The notes under the pieces were generated by a model, which made no database searches, was not told the origin of the DNA, and saw nothing but the letters and a program-made list of their open reading frames with translations. The translations under genes and the position numbers were made by a program. From a virus: 20,485 nucleotides of DNA. This document shows positions 9,040 through 16,837 of this stretch, piece by piece. The stretch spans positions 1 through 20,485 of IMG/VR virus record IMGVR_UViG_3300032315_000017. One strand, 5' to 3'. Position 1 is the stretch's first letter. Each line of letters begins with the position of its first letter.

Positions 9040-9772
9040 TCAGAACTCTCATTTCTCCGGTCTTGGATCTGTTGTTCCTCTGGAAGTATCTGTGCTTCCG
9101 TGCGAACTGTTCTACTTTAGGATCAGCCCCGCCCTTGAACAGGGAAAAGGCCCGTGACTTAACTTCTGCAAGGTAGTAGGGGAAGATCGTATCATCGATA
9201 TCAGGGACAGCAGCATCTGTCAGAGTAAAGCTAGGGATCTTTATTCCAAGGACCATTGTCTTGCTTGTCTGGAGAGTGTTGTCCACAGCAGAGTCATACG
9301 AATCAAAGCAAAGATACCTGTCATCAAAAGAGGTAAAGCTGTCAGGCATCTTGTTGTTAAGGATCGGAAGAGAGATACCTGAGGTAGGGTCAGTAACAAT
9401 GATGACCTCAGTAGCCGTAGTATCTCTTGTGACAATGCTCTTGATAAACTCTTCCGGTGGGACATAGGTGATAAGCTTATACTCAAGCTCACCAACAGTA
9501 TCAGATACGTTGTACCTCAACTCCTTGATCTCTGTAACAGAGTCAGCATCCATGTAGTTAGGACGAGAGGAGTTAGACAGACCAGAGACTGTCATCAACT
9601 CTGTATGCTCTGGAAGATCAACAGTTGTGATTACATCGTAATAGACGCTTTTACAGATATTAGCAATCTGGGTAGCCTCTACTGTATCAGAGATAGAGTT
9701 AACCTCATCAGAGTCTAGGTCATTCAGTACATCCTGAACAACCTCTAGCAATGTCATTTTAATTGTTGCCAT
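9014..9772 (-). CDS. Tail tubular protein A-like head-to-tail adaptor (T7 gp11-like)
   Basis: This 252-aa protein begins MATIKMTLLEVVQDVLNDLD, a helical opening with 'LLEVVQDVLNDLDSDEVNSI' typical of short-tail adaptors that dock on the portal. It continues with 'ANICKSVYYDVI' and ends with a basic, aromatic C-terminus (AEVKSRAFSLFKGGADPKVE, RKHRYFQRNNR). Size and location, directly before a large tail tubular B-like gene, match T7 gp11 (about 196 aa) and its longer relatives in other podoviruses. The ATG at 9772 shares one base with the TAA of the preceding gene (TAATG), giving coupled translation. Expected role: ring between the portal and the distal tail tube. Assignment rests on synteny and sequence character, not on a catalytic motif. 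Confidence 0.78.
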   Translation of the reverse strand: MATIKMTLLEVVQDVLNDLDSDEVNSISDTVEATQIANICKSVYYDVITTVDLPEHTELMTVSGLSNSSRPNYMDADSVTEIKELRYNVSDTVGELEYKLITYVPPEEFIKSIVTRDTTATEVIIVTDPTSGISLPILNNKMPDSFTSFDDRYLCFDSYDSAVDNTLQTSKTMVLGIKIPSFTLTDAAVPDIDDTIFPYYLAEVKSRAFSLFKGGADPKVEQFARKHRYFQRNNRSKTGEMRVLNDYGRKRY

Positions 9773-10395
9773 TACCGTGCCTTATGAACTCTGGCTGTGA
9801 TCAAACCAATGTTAATCAGATTGATAGTACCTGAAGTGGCTTTTGCATAGATTCTGGCTCCATGAGTTACCATAGCAGAAGTTACTGGAAACAAATTAGA
9901 GTCTGTAAGAACCTGTCCTGCCGCAGAGGACTTTAGTGTAATGGTTGATTCACCAAGTAAAGTAGAATAAGTTGTACCGTCAGAAGATCCATACAACTTA
10001 AAATCCATATTAGGAGGAGCGCCAGAAGCACTATAAATTGTAGCTGTGATAGTTAAAGAATGAAGATCCCCGGCTGAGACAAACTGAAGAGTCTCTGTAG
10101 ACAGGTTCATCAGAGCCGTTGTTGTGCCTGTGAGGGAGATCGGAAGCTGGGTGACATTTACGTTGGTATCAAAAGGGATCAGCACCTCAGTTGTACTGAC
10201 TGCCAAAGCAGTTGTACCTACGTAAAAAGCATTAGAGTACTGACCCCAGCCAGTACCCGGAAGTCTGTTAACTGCTGTCCATGCACCAGAGCCAGAACCA
10301 TTGGCAAGATAAGCCGTATTAGCAGCAGCCGTAGAGGCACCCTTAGGTTCATGCAGATTAGGATCAGAAAGAGTTGAATGCTGTACGTTTGCGAT
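9772..10395 (-). CDS. Structural protein with a probable ATC start codon
   Basis: The open frame runs without a stop from 10419 to 9772. The obvious TTG start at 10206 would lack a typical phage structural N-terminus lying upstream in the same frame: ANVQHSTLSDPNLHEPKGAS, followed by ANTAYLANGSGSGAW. The 'DPNLHEPKG' segment and the 'YLANGSGSG' that follows are features I recall from conserved N-termini of phage structural proteins. The only codon placed for initiation is ATC at 10395-10393, eight bases after a strong GGGAGG ribosome binding site (10409-10404). An in-frame TAG sits at 10422-10420. No ATG or GTG occurs in frame between that stop and 10206. From ATC the product is 207 aa, and its second half is beta-rich with repeated strands, like head or tail decoration domains. 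It is the first gene after the promoter at 10481-10508. The ATC start is inference; a base error (ATG read as ATC) would explain it equally well. Confidence 0.75.
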   Translation of the reverse strand: MANVQHSTLSDPNLHEPKGASTAAANTAYLANGSGSGAWTAVNRLPGTGWGQYSNAFYVGTTALAVSTTEVLIPFDTNVNVTQLPISLTGTTTALMNLSTETLQFVSAGDLHSLTITATIYSASGAPPNMDFKLYGSSDGTTYSTLLGESTITLKSSAAGQVLTDSNLFPVTSAMVTHGARIYAKATSGTINLINIGLITARVHKAR

Positions 10396-10403
10396 TTTAG
10401 AAT

Positions 10404-10410
10404 CCTCCCT
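10404..10410 (-). promoter_or_regulatory. Ribosome binding site deciding the ATC start
   Basis: The minus strand reads AGGGAGG here, a near-perfect Shine-Dalgarno sequence, eight bases before the ATC codon at 10395. It is among the strongest in the window and has no ATG, GTG or TTG at a suitable distance, so it marks the true start of the 207-aa gene rather than the TTG at 10206. Confidence 0.75.
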
Positions 10411-10449
10411 TAACTCTCTCTAAAAGACAATACGTTATCCTTTAGATAT

Positions 10450-10463
10450 GGGGTTAACACCCC
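10450..10463 (-). promoter_or_regulatory. Small hairpin in the 5' leader of the tail transcript
   Basis: The minus strand reads GGGGTGTTAACCCC, which can fold as a five-base-pair stem (GGGGT/ACCCC) with a GTTA loop. It lies about 10-20 bases after the predicted transcription start. It may stabilise the mRNA 5' end or be a protein-binding site. It has no following U-run, so it is not a terminator. Confidence 0.4.
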
Positions 10464-10480
10464 GGCTGGCCTATAGTCTT

Positions 10481-10508
10481 ATTATAGCGATTCCAAAAGA
10501 AAAGTCAA
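10481..10508 (-). promoter_or_regulatory. Sigma70-type promoter for the tail/ejection genes
   Basis: On the minus strand TTGACT (10508-10503) and a perfect TATAAT (10486-10481) are separated by 16 bases, close to the ideal spacing for a host sigma70 promoter. Transcription would start near 10472-10475 and run into the 207-aa gene and the tail operon. The -10 box lies inside an inverted repeat (CTATA...TATAG, 10487-10471) that could be an operator. This is one of the few non-coding gaps in the window, which supports a regulatory role. Confidence 0.7.
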
Positions 10509-10529
10509 GGGGGACCTGGAGATCCCCCT
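10494..10529 (-). terminator. Intrinsic terminator after the capsid genes
   Basis: The minus strand reads AGGGGGATC, a TCCA loop, then GGTCCCCCT, a nine-base-pair GC-rich stem with one G-T wobble. TGACTTTTCTTTT follows. It begins 12 bases after the stop codon of the 164-aa gene. It should end or attenuate the capsid transcript. The T-run is interrupted by C, so read-through is plausible. Confidence 0.82.
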
Positions 10530-10540
10530 CAACAAGAGCG

Positions 10541-11035
10541 TTAGTCTTTTTCGATGTACTCGACAATCAGCTTGCCTGTACCCGCCGTAACCGTACCACC
10601 CTTCGTCGTGTAGATGTAGCCATCCGCAGTAGCCGAGAAGTTGGTAAAGACACCAGACGAAGCAGCAGCAGCCGCACCATCACACAGAAGCGACTTAGTA
10701 GCCGCAAGGTTAGCCTGAGTACCCAGAGTAGATGTCAGGATAGCATCATCGTCTGTAGAAGTTGAACCGTCTTTAGTAGACAGACCAACCTTCAGAGTAC
10801 CAGAAGTACCTGTCATCGCGGTCTTACCAATGAGGTAAGCTCTGACAATCTGAGCGCCCGCAGGAATGAAGGCTTCGTGATTATCAGCCGCAGCCGAGAT
10901 GTTTGTAGTGTAGTCAAGGTCCACTTCAAGAACCTTAACAGCACCCAGAGTTTTTAGACCAGCACCAGTCTGTCCCGCTTCCGGGCCTGTGAAACGGACT
11001 TCAAGTCCGTCAGAGTTTGTCCAATCAGTACTCAT
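10541..11035 (-). CDS. Probable capsid decoration or minor head protein
   Basis: This 164-aa protein starts MSTDWTNSDGLEVRF and is rich in A, G, T and S with alternating beta-strand patterns (KVLEVDLDYT, AQIVRAYLIGKTA, GKLIVEYIEKD). It has no membrane segment or catalytic motif. A strong AGGAGG ribosome binding site lies five bases before the ATG. It follows the major capsid gene after 14 bases and is itself followed by an intrinsic terminator, so the two are expressed together at high level. Codon use is GC-richer here and in the capsid gene than in flanking genes, which fits high expression. A capsid surface or stabilising protein is the likeliest role by position, but I do not recognise a named family. 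Confidence 0.65.
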   Translation of the reverse strand: MSTDWTNSDGLEVRFTGPEAGQTGAGLKTLGAVKVLEVDLDYTTNISAAADNHEAFIPAGAQIVRAYLIGKTAMTGTSGTLKVGLSTKDGSTSTDDDAILTSTLGTQANLAATKSLLCDGAAAAASSGVFTNFSATADGYIYTTKGGTVTAGTGKLIVEYIEKD

Positions 11036-11049
11036 ATCTTATCCTCCTA

Positions 11050-12012
11050 TTAAACCGAGGGGTTCGACAGAACAGTAACAAGGTTCTCAGGGCGATAGAG
11101 CTTGACACCGTAACGAGCGGTAGTCACAAACTCTGTGCGCTGGAAGTCTTTGTTATATTCTGTATCAACTTCAGGCATCTGTCTCCAAGCACCAATGAAC
11201 GGAATAACTCCCGCATCAGCAGAGAAGAACAGGTTGGCCTTATAGTTCGCACGCGAAGCACTACCTGAACCATCGGCCAGTGTAAGTGTTTCAGAGACGA
11301 TTGTAGTCAAACGCTGCGAAGTGTACACATCGAAGCCGTAGACGTTACGGACAAAGCGCATACCCGTGGCAATGCCAGAGGACACGATACCATCAAACAT
11401 CGGATTGAAACCCGAAGAACCGTTGATGATAGACGATGTTTCAATCGTATAAGCAACAGACGGGTCAACAATAGCGACACGATTGTTGGCCGACACGTTA
11501 GCCAGATTCAGCGAAAGGTTAGCACGAGCAAAGTCATTTACGCTGATAATACCCGAAGAACCAGAAGCAGCATAACGATGGGGGGCACCGTTAATTGTGT
11601 TGGCATTGCCAGCGGTCTGCTGAGACTGAAGACCAAGAACGGCCTCCTCGACATGCTCCATAATGGCACGCTCCTGTTCCGGCACGAAGCGCGAAACAAG
11701 TTCGTTCATGTAGAACATATCCTGTTCAGCCTTCTTGGTCACATACGTACCCGAAGAAAGGTACTCAGTGATCTGGAAGGTGAACTGACCAGTATCAAGC
11801 GGGCGATACTTTACAGCTTCGTCTTCAGCGTAGTCATCAACATACGCCTGACCAATGCTGGGGATCTTGAAAGTGTCGCCGTCAGGGAACTCCTGAAGCC
11901 AACGAACATACGTCTGAGCCATAAGCTCATCACGAAGAATCTCCTTCAGCTCACGCGACCAAACCTCTGCGCGAGTAAGGAGAGAAACAGTACTAGCTGT
12001 CATACCTGACAT
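11050..12012 (-). CDS. Major capsid protein
   Basis: This 320-aa protein lies directly after a scaffold-like gene and before the 164-aa head protein. Features of a podovirus-type HK97-fold coat protein are visible: an N-terminal helical segment (VWSRELKEILRDELMAQTYV), a spine-helix-like region with MNELVSRFVPEQERAIMEHV (about 102-121), a central ASGSSGIISVNDFARA, and a P-domain-like C-terminus ending RYGVKLYRPENLVTVLSNPS. Start: ATG at 12012 with AAGGAG eight bases upstream is preferred to the second ATG at 12003. Its codon choice is GC-richer than that of the neighbouring genes, as expected for the most abundant virion protein. It forms the icosahedral shell. Assignment is by context plus sequence pattern. 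Confidence 0.85.
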   Translation of the reverse strand: MSGMTASTVSLLTRAEVWSRELKEILRDELMAQTYVRWLQEFPDGDTFKIPSIGQAYVDDYAEDEAVKYRPLDTGQFTFQITEYLSSGTYVTKKAEQDMFYMNELVSRFVPEQERAIMEHVEEAVLGLQSQQTAGNANTINGAPHRYAASGSSGIISVNDFARANLSLNLANVSANNRVAIVDPSVAYTIETSSIINGSSGFNPMFDGIVSSGIATGMRFVRNVYGFDVYTSQRLTTIVSETLTLADGSGSASRANYKANLFFSADAGVIPFIGAWRQMPEVDTEYNKDFQRTEFVTTARYGVKLYRPENLVTVLSNPSV

Positions 12013-12030
12013 TTTTAGTTCTCCTTATGA

Positions 12031-12780
12031 TTAAGATTTGTAGAAACGATCTCCCAATCGGGTCCTATCCTGAAGCATCATATTCTGGACCTTAGGGGAA
12101 TAGTACAAACTCCGGTTATCCTTACGCAACTTCTGATAATAATCAAAGTCACGGTCTTGAGTATTGGAGTTAAAGGTTTCACTTCTGACTGAAGACTGAG
12201 GTGCTGTACCCGCTGTGGGCTTTTGAGCAGATACTCCAATCAACTGGAAAAACGCTGTAGGTGATTCAGCAGCAATCTCCTTAAGCTTGTCCAAGGACAT
12301 ACCAAGTTCCTGACTCTTCGTCTTAAGAACCTGAGTGGCCTTGTCACCGAACTTCTTCTCCATCTCATCACTGACAACAGTAAGGTTCTGAGTAAGAGTC
12401 CGATTCTTTTCCTTCTCCGTGATTACCTTTTCTACAAGGGTTTCGATATCACTCGCGCTCTGAGTGGTGTTCTCAGTATTAGAGGAACTAGAAGTATTCG
12501 GAGGAGGATCGGCCTGTCTAGTCTCAGACCCCTTGCTCATCTGTTCAAGAAGTGACTTGGCATAATCCTGCTTTGCAAGTTCTGCCCGAAGCTCATCAAG
12601 GGTCTTTGTAATCTCACCGATATGCCTATCAGCTTCAAGTTTTCCCTTGGCAAGAGCTTCATAATCCTTGAACTTTTTACCTTCTCCTACCAACTGCGTA
12701 ACAAAAGAATCGTTTGTCTGAGTCTGCTGCGTATCAGTTGTCGTATCTGCCGTGGTCGCGGCTGTAAAAACATCAGTCAT
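12031..12780 (-). CDS. Capsid scaffolding protein
   Basis: This 249-aa protein is acidic, hydrophilic and low in complexity. It has a Thr/Gln-rich N-terminus, then VGEGKKFKDYEALAKGKLEA, a pattern common at the start of phage scaffold proteins. A Pro/Ser/Asn-rich linker lies near 93-110. Coiled-coil-like stretches sit near 40-80 and 110-170, and a charged C-terminus (YYSPKVQNMMLQDRTRLGDR) could contact the coat protein. It lies between the portal block and the capsid gene, the usual scaffold position (T7 gene 9). A GGAG ribosome binding site precedes the ATG at 12780. Expected role: temporary internal assembly core of the procapsid. Confidence 0.82.
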   Translation of the reverse strand: MTDVFTAATTADTTTDTQQTQTNDSFVTQLVGEGKKFKDYEALAKGKLEADRHIGEITKTLDELRAELAKQDYAKSLLEQMSKGSETRQADPPPNTSSSSNTENTTQSASDIETLVEKVITEKEKNRTLTQNLTVVSDEMEKKFGDKATQVLKTKSQELGMSLDKLKEIAAESPTAFFQLIGVSAQKPTAGTAPQSSVRSETFNSNTQDRDFDYYQKLRKDNRSLYYSPKVQNMMLQDRTRLGDRFYKS

Positions 12781-12814
12781 TTGTTCTCCTTGGTCTAGGA
12801 CGCCTTTACGGCTG

Positions 12815-13045
12815 TTAAAACTTTAGAATGTTAAGGACTTCTGTCAAAGCCCTGTTGTAACCGTTCCTGTCAGCCTGTTTATAAGCCCAACTAGGATTAT
12901 TGTAATCTTCTGAAAGAACAACTTCTTTCATCTTAGTCTTTACAATCTCTTCAAGTTTCTCAAGTACATCCTTTGCAGAAGAAACCTGTCTCTTAAAACC
13001 TTCTTGCTGGTCCTTAGGAAGATCCATAAACCAAATTGTTTTCAT
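12815..13045 (-). CDS. Hypothetical protein between portal and scaffold
   Basis: This 76-aa soluble, helical protein begins MKTIWFMDLPKDQQEGFKRQ and ends in WAYKQADRNGYNRALTEVLN. I do not assign it to a named family. Small proteins in this position with a similar WAYKQA..NGYN..L ending occur in other podoviruses as far as I recall, but no function is known to me. Its ATG shares a base with the portal TAA (TAATG at 13045), so it is translated with the portal. It could help head assembly. Nothing in the sequence proves that. Confidence 0.7.
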   Translation of the reverse strand: MKTIWFMDLPKDQQEGFKRQVSSAKDVLEKLEEIVKTKMKEVVLSEDYNNPSWAYKQADRNGYNRALTEVLNILKF

Positions 13046-14793
13046 TAGATACCTTGCTCCATTGCAATCATATTCTCTTCATTTGCAATAAGCTGGACTT
13101 CTTGAATTGTCTTCTGTGTTTCATAGTTCTCGTAGACCGACACGTTCTCAGCAAACAGAGACTTTTCACCAAGCTCTTCTGCAAGAATCCTAGCAAACTC
13201 CTTGCCACTCATGTGAGCCGAGACAGTAGGATCAGTGGCCTTGATCTGCCAAAGCTGCTGGAGGTTCTGAAGTCTCTGCGCTCTCTCAGCAAAGTGTCTG
13301 GCACCCATCGGAACAATCTTACCCTTGGCTGTAATATCTTCCTTGGTGATGGTATCAAAGACCACAATCCCAAGTTCATCATCGAAGACCCGGATAATAT
13401 CAGAAGCATCCATATTTCTTCTGGCAGCTTCAAGCATTGAGTTCAGGATAGGCTCAACAAAGACCTTTTCAAAGTGCTGAGTCTTGTTCTGGAAGATTCT
13501 TCCGGCTGCATTCTGGAGAGAACTGATTTCAAATGCTGTCTTCTCACCCGGGGTTCTGATACCCATAGCTTCTCTGGGAGCGCCAGCAAGCTGTTCCATC
13601 CGGTTCTCAAGCATTGCAATCTGGTTATCAGCAGCAAGGGCAGAAGCATCAGGGACAAGGTAAGAGACATCACCTTCGTCACCACAGTAGATTCTGGAAC
13701 CCGGCTGGAAGTCAAAGTCTTCAACATCACCCTTGATCTTTAGAACAGGGAAGGCAATCTGGTCAAAGACATCGGCTCTGAGGTTCTCAAGATGATCAAT
13801 CCTGTACTGCATACCAACAAGGTTGTCCAAAGGACCCATTGCGTACAAATTGTCAGGTCTTTCTCTCCAACCAACGTGGAAGATAGGACTCTTTCCAAGC
13901 CAAGACGGGTTAGGAATATCACGAAGAATATAAGATCTATCTACAACCTTGATAATTCTATTCTTCAGAAGGGTATTTGTATACTTGTCGTAGATATCAC
14001 CATAGAGTGTCAGAATCTCTACGTAATCAGACTCGTAGTATTCGCGGATAGACCCGAAACCATCAACAATAAAGCCATCGTTCTTGTGCAGATCAGAGTC
14101 TGAGTACCCTTGGATTGCATTTCTAGTCCCAACCATCCGGTCAAAGACCTTGGACATATATTCCTTGTTAGGATCTTCATCAACCATCTTCTTAACTTCA
14201 CCAAAAGTAAGAAGAGATCTGATAATCTTTGGGGTCTTGTAGAAATCAGAAGCAACAGGATTGAAAACAACGTCATATGGAGAGATACGGACAACCTTGG
14301 GACCGATATACCCCGGGATAAACTCACCGTCTTCCATCTCAGTGTAGTTTGTTTCGTAATCAACAGTGGCAAAGCAGTTGCCATAGTCGATATAATCCAA
14401 GACAAGCTTAGACATAGTGATTTCAAAGTCAGACTGCTTGACCTTGTTCTCCATGTAAGCCTGAATGGTCTCACGCTTTATCTTGTTATTGCTTTCCTTG
14501 TCATCACCTGTCCACTTCATCCATCTGTTCTGAGGGAACAAAGCTGCCATATAATTGGCATGGAGATTATCTCTGATCTGAGTCAGCTTGGGGACAGTGG
14601 TAGAGTTCTTCCACGGCAAAGAACTATTGCTTGTCTTTCTGGTATCGGTAGCAAAGAGGTAGTTTCTGAGTTCTTTCCACTCTTCAAGCTTACCGTTTCT
14701 CTGCTGATTCCAGAGACGCCATCTATCAGAAATTTCTGTAGCGATATTATCTGGACTGATAATAAGGCTCATGTCTATGGTATTACCAGCCAT
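13045..14793 (-). CDS. Portal protein
   Basis: This 582-aa protein has the layout of a podovirus portal. The N-terminal part has 'RWRLWNQQRNGKLEEWKELR' followed by a 'PWKNSTTVPKLTQIRDNL' segment. A mixed wing region follows (ISPYDVVFNPVASDF near 170-185; VGWRERPDNLYAMGPLDNLV near 305-325). The stem/crown part contains RTPGEKTAFEISSLQNAAGR near 415-435, a signature seen in many such portals. The ATG at 14793 is joined to the terminase stop by a TAATG. Portals form the dodecameric ring through which DNA is packaged and ejected, and the order terminase - portal - scaffold - coat supports this role. The length is close to T7 gp8 (about 536 aa). Confidence 0.92.
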   Translation of the reverse strand: MAGNTIDMSLIISPDNIATEISDRWRLWNQQRNGKLEEWKELRNYLFATDTRKTSNSSLPWKNSTTVPKLTQIRDNLHANYMAALFPQNRWMKWTGDDKESNNKIKRETIQAYMENKVKQSDFEITMSKLVLDYIDYGNCFATVDYETNYTEMEDGEFIPGYIGPKVVRISPYDVVFNPVASDFYKTPKIIRSLLTFGEVKKMVDEDPNKEYMSKVFDRMVGTRNAIQGYSDSDLHKNDGFIVDGFGSIREYYESDYVEILTLYGDIYDKYTNTLLKNRIIKVVDRSYILRDIPNPSWLGKSPIFHVGWRERPDNLYAMGPLDNLVGMQYRIDHLENLRADVFDQIAFPVLKIKGDVEDFDFQPGSRIYCGDEGDVSYLVPDASALAADNQIAMLENRMEQLAGAPREAMGIRTPGEKTAFEISSLQNAAGRIFQNKTQHFEKVFVEPILNSMLEAARRNMDASDIIRVFDDELGIVVFDTITKEDITAKGKIVPMGARHFAERAQRLQNLQQLWQIKATDPTVSAHMSGKEFARILAEELGEKSLFAENVSVYENYETQKTIQEVQLIANEENMIAMEQGI

Positions 14794-16337
14794 TAGTGAG
14801 CAATGCCTCCGAATCTAGGAGAGTAAACTACATTCGATATGTTTACTCTTCTGTTGATCATATTAGCAGAAGGCTTTACTGCAATCTCAATAGCAGAAGA
14901 CAAAGCATCCTTGATATCATCATGAGGAGGATTCCTTGTCACAAGCTCTTCTTCCAGAAGCTGACAATTACCGCCCTTGTAATGGTAGATCGAAAGGTTA
15001 TCATATCTTGGTTCAAGGATTGCAGCCATTCTTTCTTCCTTTGAACCAGAGTGCCTAGTAGGTCTATGTTCTTCAACCTTTAGCATAAGCCCGTGAGGCT
15101 TGATATAACTGTCTTTCAATTCTTGAACAATTGCAGACTGTGCAGCAGTGACTTCAGCCCTGATCTTCTTAAAATCCCATTTGTTAAGGAGATCAAGAAC
15201 GTGTCTAAAGTACTCAGAAATTTTGTCCGTTCTGAATCGGTCAATGTCAAGAACATAAACATTATTTTCGTAATCTACCCCAATAACAACAATAGCTGTA
15301 TAATCTGCTTTTCTTCTTAAACTATACGCAAAGTCAACTGCGGCAAATACATTTAGTTTTCTGTCCTTATAATACCATGAACCAGCAGTCTTTGTCAAGT
15401 ATTCTTTTTCAAAGTACTGAAACTTATCATAGTCAATAGGTCTATTGTCTGGATCACTTGGATCGTTATAGTACTGCGCTCTGAACTGTGTCTTATCTAG
15501 ATACTGCGCTCTCTTCTTAGCCAAAACTTGGATATCAAAGCCAAAGGACTTACCGTCTTGTCTTGTCTGACGAGGCCAGAGGAACTGTCCTGTGCCATCA
15601 CCAACGTCTTCTACGGCCCTCTCAAAGACTTCGTAGATAGGTTCTGATCCAATTATTTCAGAGGTATTATTATAGATATCTTCTTCCATACTGAGAAGTT
15701 CTGAGTATAAATCCTTGGGGTGATACCTAGTACCAACCACCCACTCTCTGGCATCAGCACCTTCAATAGAAGACAGAAGAGAGTACTGAGACTTAACCCT
15801 GTCTCTGCCTTCTTGGGTATAAGCGTTCTCATAGACAACAACGTCATCAAGGACAGCAATGTCACAGTGAAGACCAGTCAAGGATGTAGTAAGACCACCT
15901 GTAAAGACTGAGGGATCACGGATATGTTCTTCTTTTCTTAGAGGATGATCCAGACTGATTTCAGTCATGGTCCACTTTTCTCTCTTGCCTTCGTCATCAT
16001 GGATATGTTCAGGCCAGTATCTCCGGTGGATGTCAGAGGTAAAAATAGACTTGATAAACGAAAGCTGCTTTTGGGCCAGATTAGATGTGGCTGAGATGTA
16101 CAGAACCCTGAGAGTAGGGTCCTTGGTAAGTTCCCAAGCAACTCTATAAGCAACCATAGCAGACTTACCATGATCTCGTGGGAGGAGAGTAAGCTGATGA
16201 GACTTAGCCTCTTCTTTATTCCACCAGCGGCAAAGCTCTTCATGTACAGAACCAAGTACTCTGTTAGGAGAGACAAGTCTGATAAAAGTAATCAGATCTT
16301 GTTCTGCGGCTTCCCTGATGTCGTGGATACTTGCCAT
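14793..16337 (-). CDS. terL: Terminase large subunit (packaging ATPase and nuclease)
   Basis: This 514-aa protein shows both enzyme halves. In the ATPase domain, LLPRDHGKS (residues 51-59) is the Walker A-type loop, IAVLDDV (160-166) the Walker B, and GTRYHP (202-207) the coupling motif. In the RNase H-like nuclease domain, AAVDFAYS carries Asp335, ADYTAIVVIG carries Asp345, and the C-terminal HDDIKDALS (472-480) supplies the last acidic metal ligands. It cuts concatemeric DNA and pumps it into the procapsid through the portal. It begins one base inside the small-terminase stop (TAATG at 16337) and ends overlapping the portal start. The Walker A is of the R-D-H-G-K-S form. The packaging strategy (direct terminal repeats, cos or headful) cannot be settled from this window. 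Confidence 0.95.
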   Translation of the reverse strand: MASIHDIREAAEQDLITFIRLVSPNRVLGSVHEELCRWWNKEEAKSHQLTLLPRDHGKSAMVAYRVAWELTKDPTLRVLYISATSNLAQKQLSFIKSIFTSDIHRRYWPEHIHDDEGKREKWTMTEISLDHPLRKEEHIRDPSVFTGGLTTSLTGLHCDIAVLDDVVVYENAYTQEGRDRVKSQYSLLSSIEGADAREWVVGTRYHPKDLYSELLSMEEDIYNNTSEIIGSEPIYEVFERAVEDVGDGTGQFLWPRQTRQDGKSFGFDIQVLAKKRAQYLDKTQFRAQYYNDPSDPDNRPIDYDKFQYFEKEYLTKTAGSWYYKDRKLNVFAAVDFAYSLRRKADYTAIVVIGVDYENNVYVLDIDRFRTDKISEYFRHVLDLLNKWDFKKIRAEVTAAQSAIVQELKDSYIKPHGLMLKVEEHRPTRHSGSKEERMAAILEPRYDNLSIYHYKGGNCQLLEEELVTRNPPHDDIKDALSSAIEIAVKPSANMINRRVNISNVVYSPRFGGIAH

Positions 16338-16837
16338 TAGTTAACCAGCTTAAGACCAATTCTTTCAGCGTCATCTCTAAAGGTCTTGCTAGTCTCTACT
16401 TCCTTACGAAGTTCAGCATTGATCTCTTCCTTGCTAGGACGGCCTCTCTTACTTTTCTTGTCGAGGTATTCGTTATCAGCCAGATACTTCATAGCCTGAA
16501 AGGAAAGCTTCTCATCTTCTGTGGCAGCACGGATAATAGATCTCATAGCCCGTGCCTTGAGCTTAAGGTTAAGTTCCTTACGCCACTGATCAATGTGCTT
16601 TCTGATAATCGGAGACTCAACAAGTCTTTCCCAGTGCTTATACGAACCAAGAGTAGCAATGGCAAAATCGTATTCAGTGACGTCTTCCATCTCAAGGTAG
16701 ACCCTCTTCATACTTGTATAGGTCTTGTCAATCACAACAAGGTCCTTTTCCTTCAAAGTCCACTTGGTTCCAAAGATAGGGCGCTCTTCAGGAAGAGTGG
16801 TCTCGTAGAACAAACCTTTGGTTTGATACCCGGCCAT
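16337..16837 (-). CDS. Probable terminase small subunit
   Basis: This 166-aa basic, largely helical protein lies directly upstream of the large terminase with a TAATG overlap. It has an N-terminal segment GTKWTLKEKDLVVIDKTY, a helical middle (HIDQWRKELNLKLKARAMRS), LSFQAMKYLADNEYLDKK, and a basic RGRPSKEEI element near 131-139. Small terminases bind the packaging initiation site, form rings and control the large subunit. The size range, charge and gene order fit. I see no unmistakable DNA-binding helix-turn-helix, so the call rests mainly on position and general pattern. Confidence 0.75.
   Translation of the reverse strand: MAGYQTKGLFYETTLPEERPIFGTKWTLKEKDLVVIDKTYTSMKRVYLEMEDVTEYDFAIATLGSYKHWERLVESPIIRKHIDQWRKELNLKLKARAMRSIIRAATEDEKLSFQAMKYLADNEYLDKKSKRGRPSKEEINAELRKEVETSKTFRDDAERIGLKLVN

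Noticed and set aside
12802-12812. Small hairpin between the 76-aa gene and the scaffold gene
   Set aside because: Only a three-base GCC/GGC stem with no T-run; expected by chance.
14110-14796. Plus-strand frame of 228 codons
   Set aside because: It is antisense to the portal gene, has no ribosome binding site or recognisable protein pattern, and is best explained by codon bias on the other strand.
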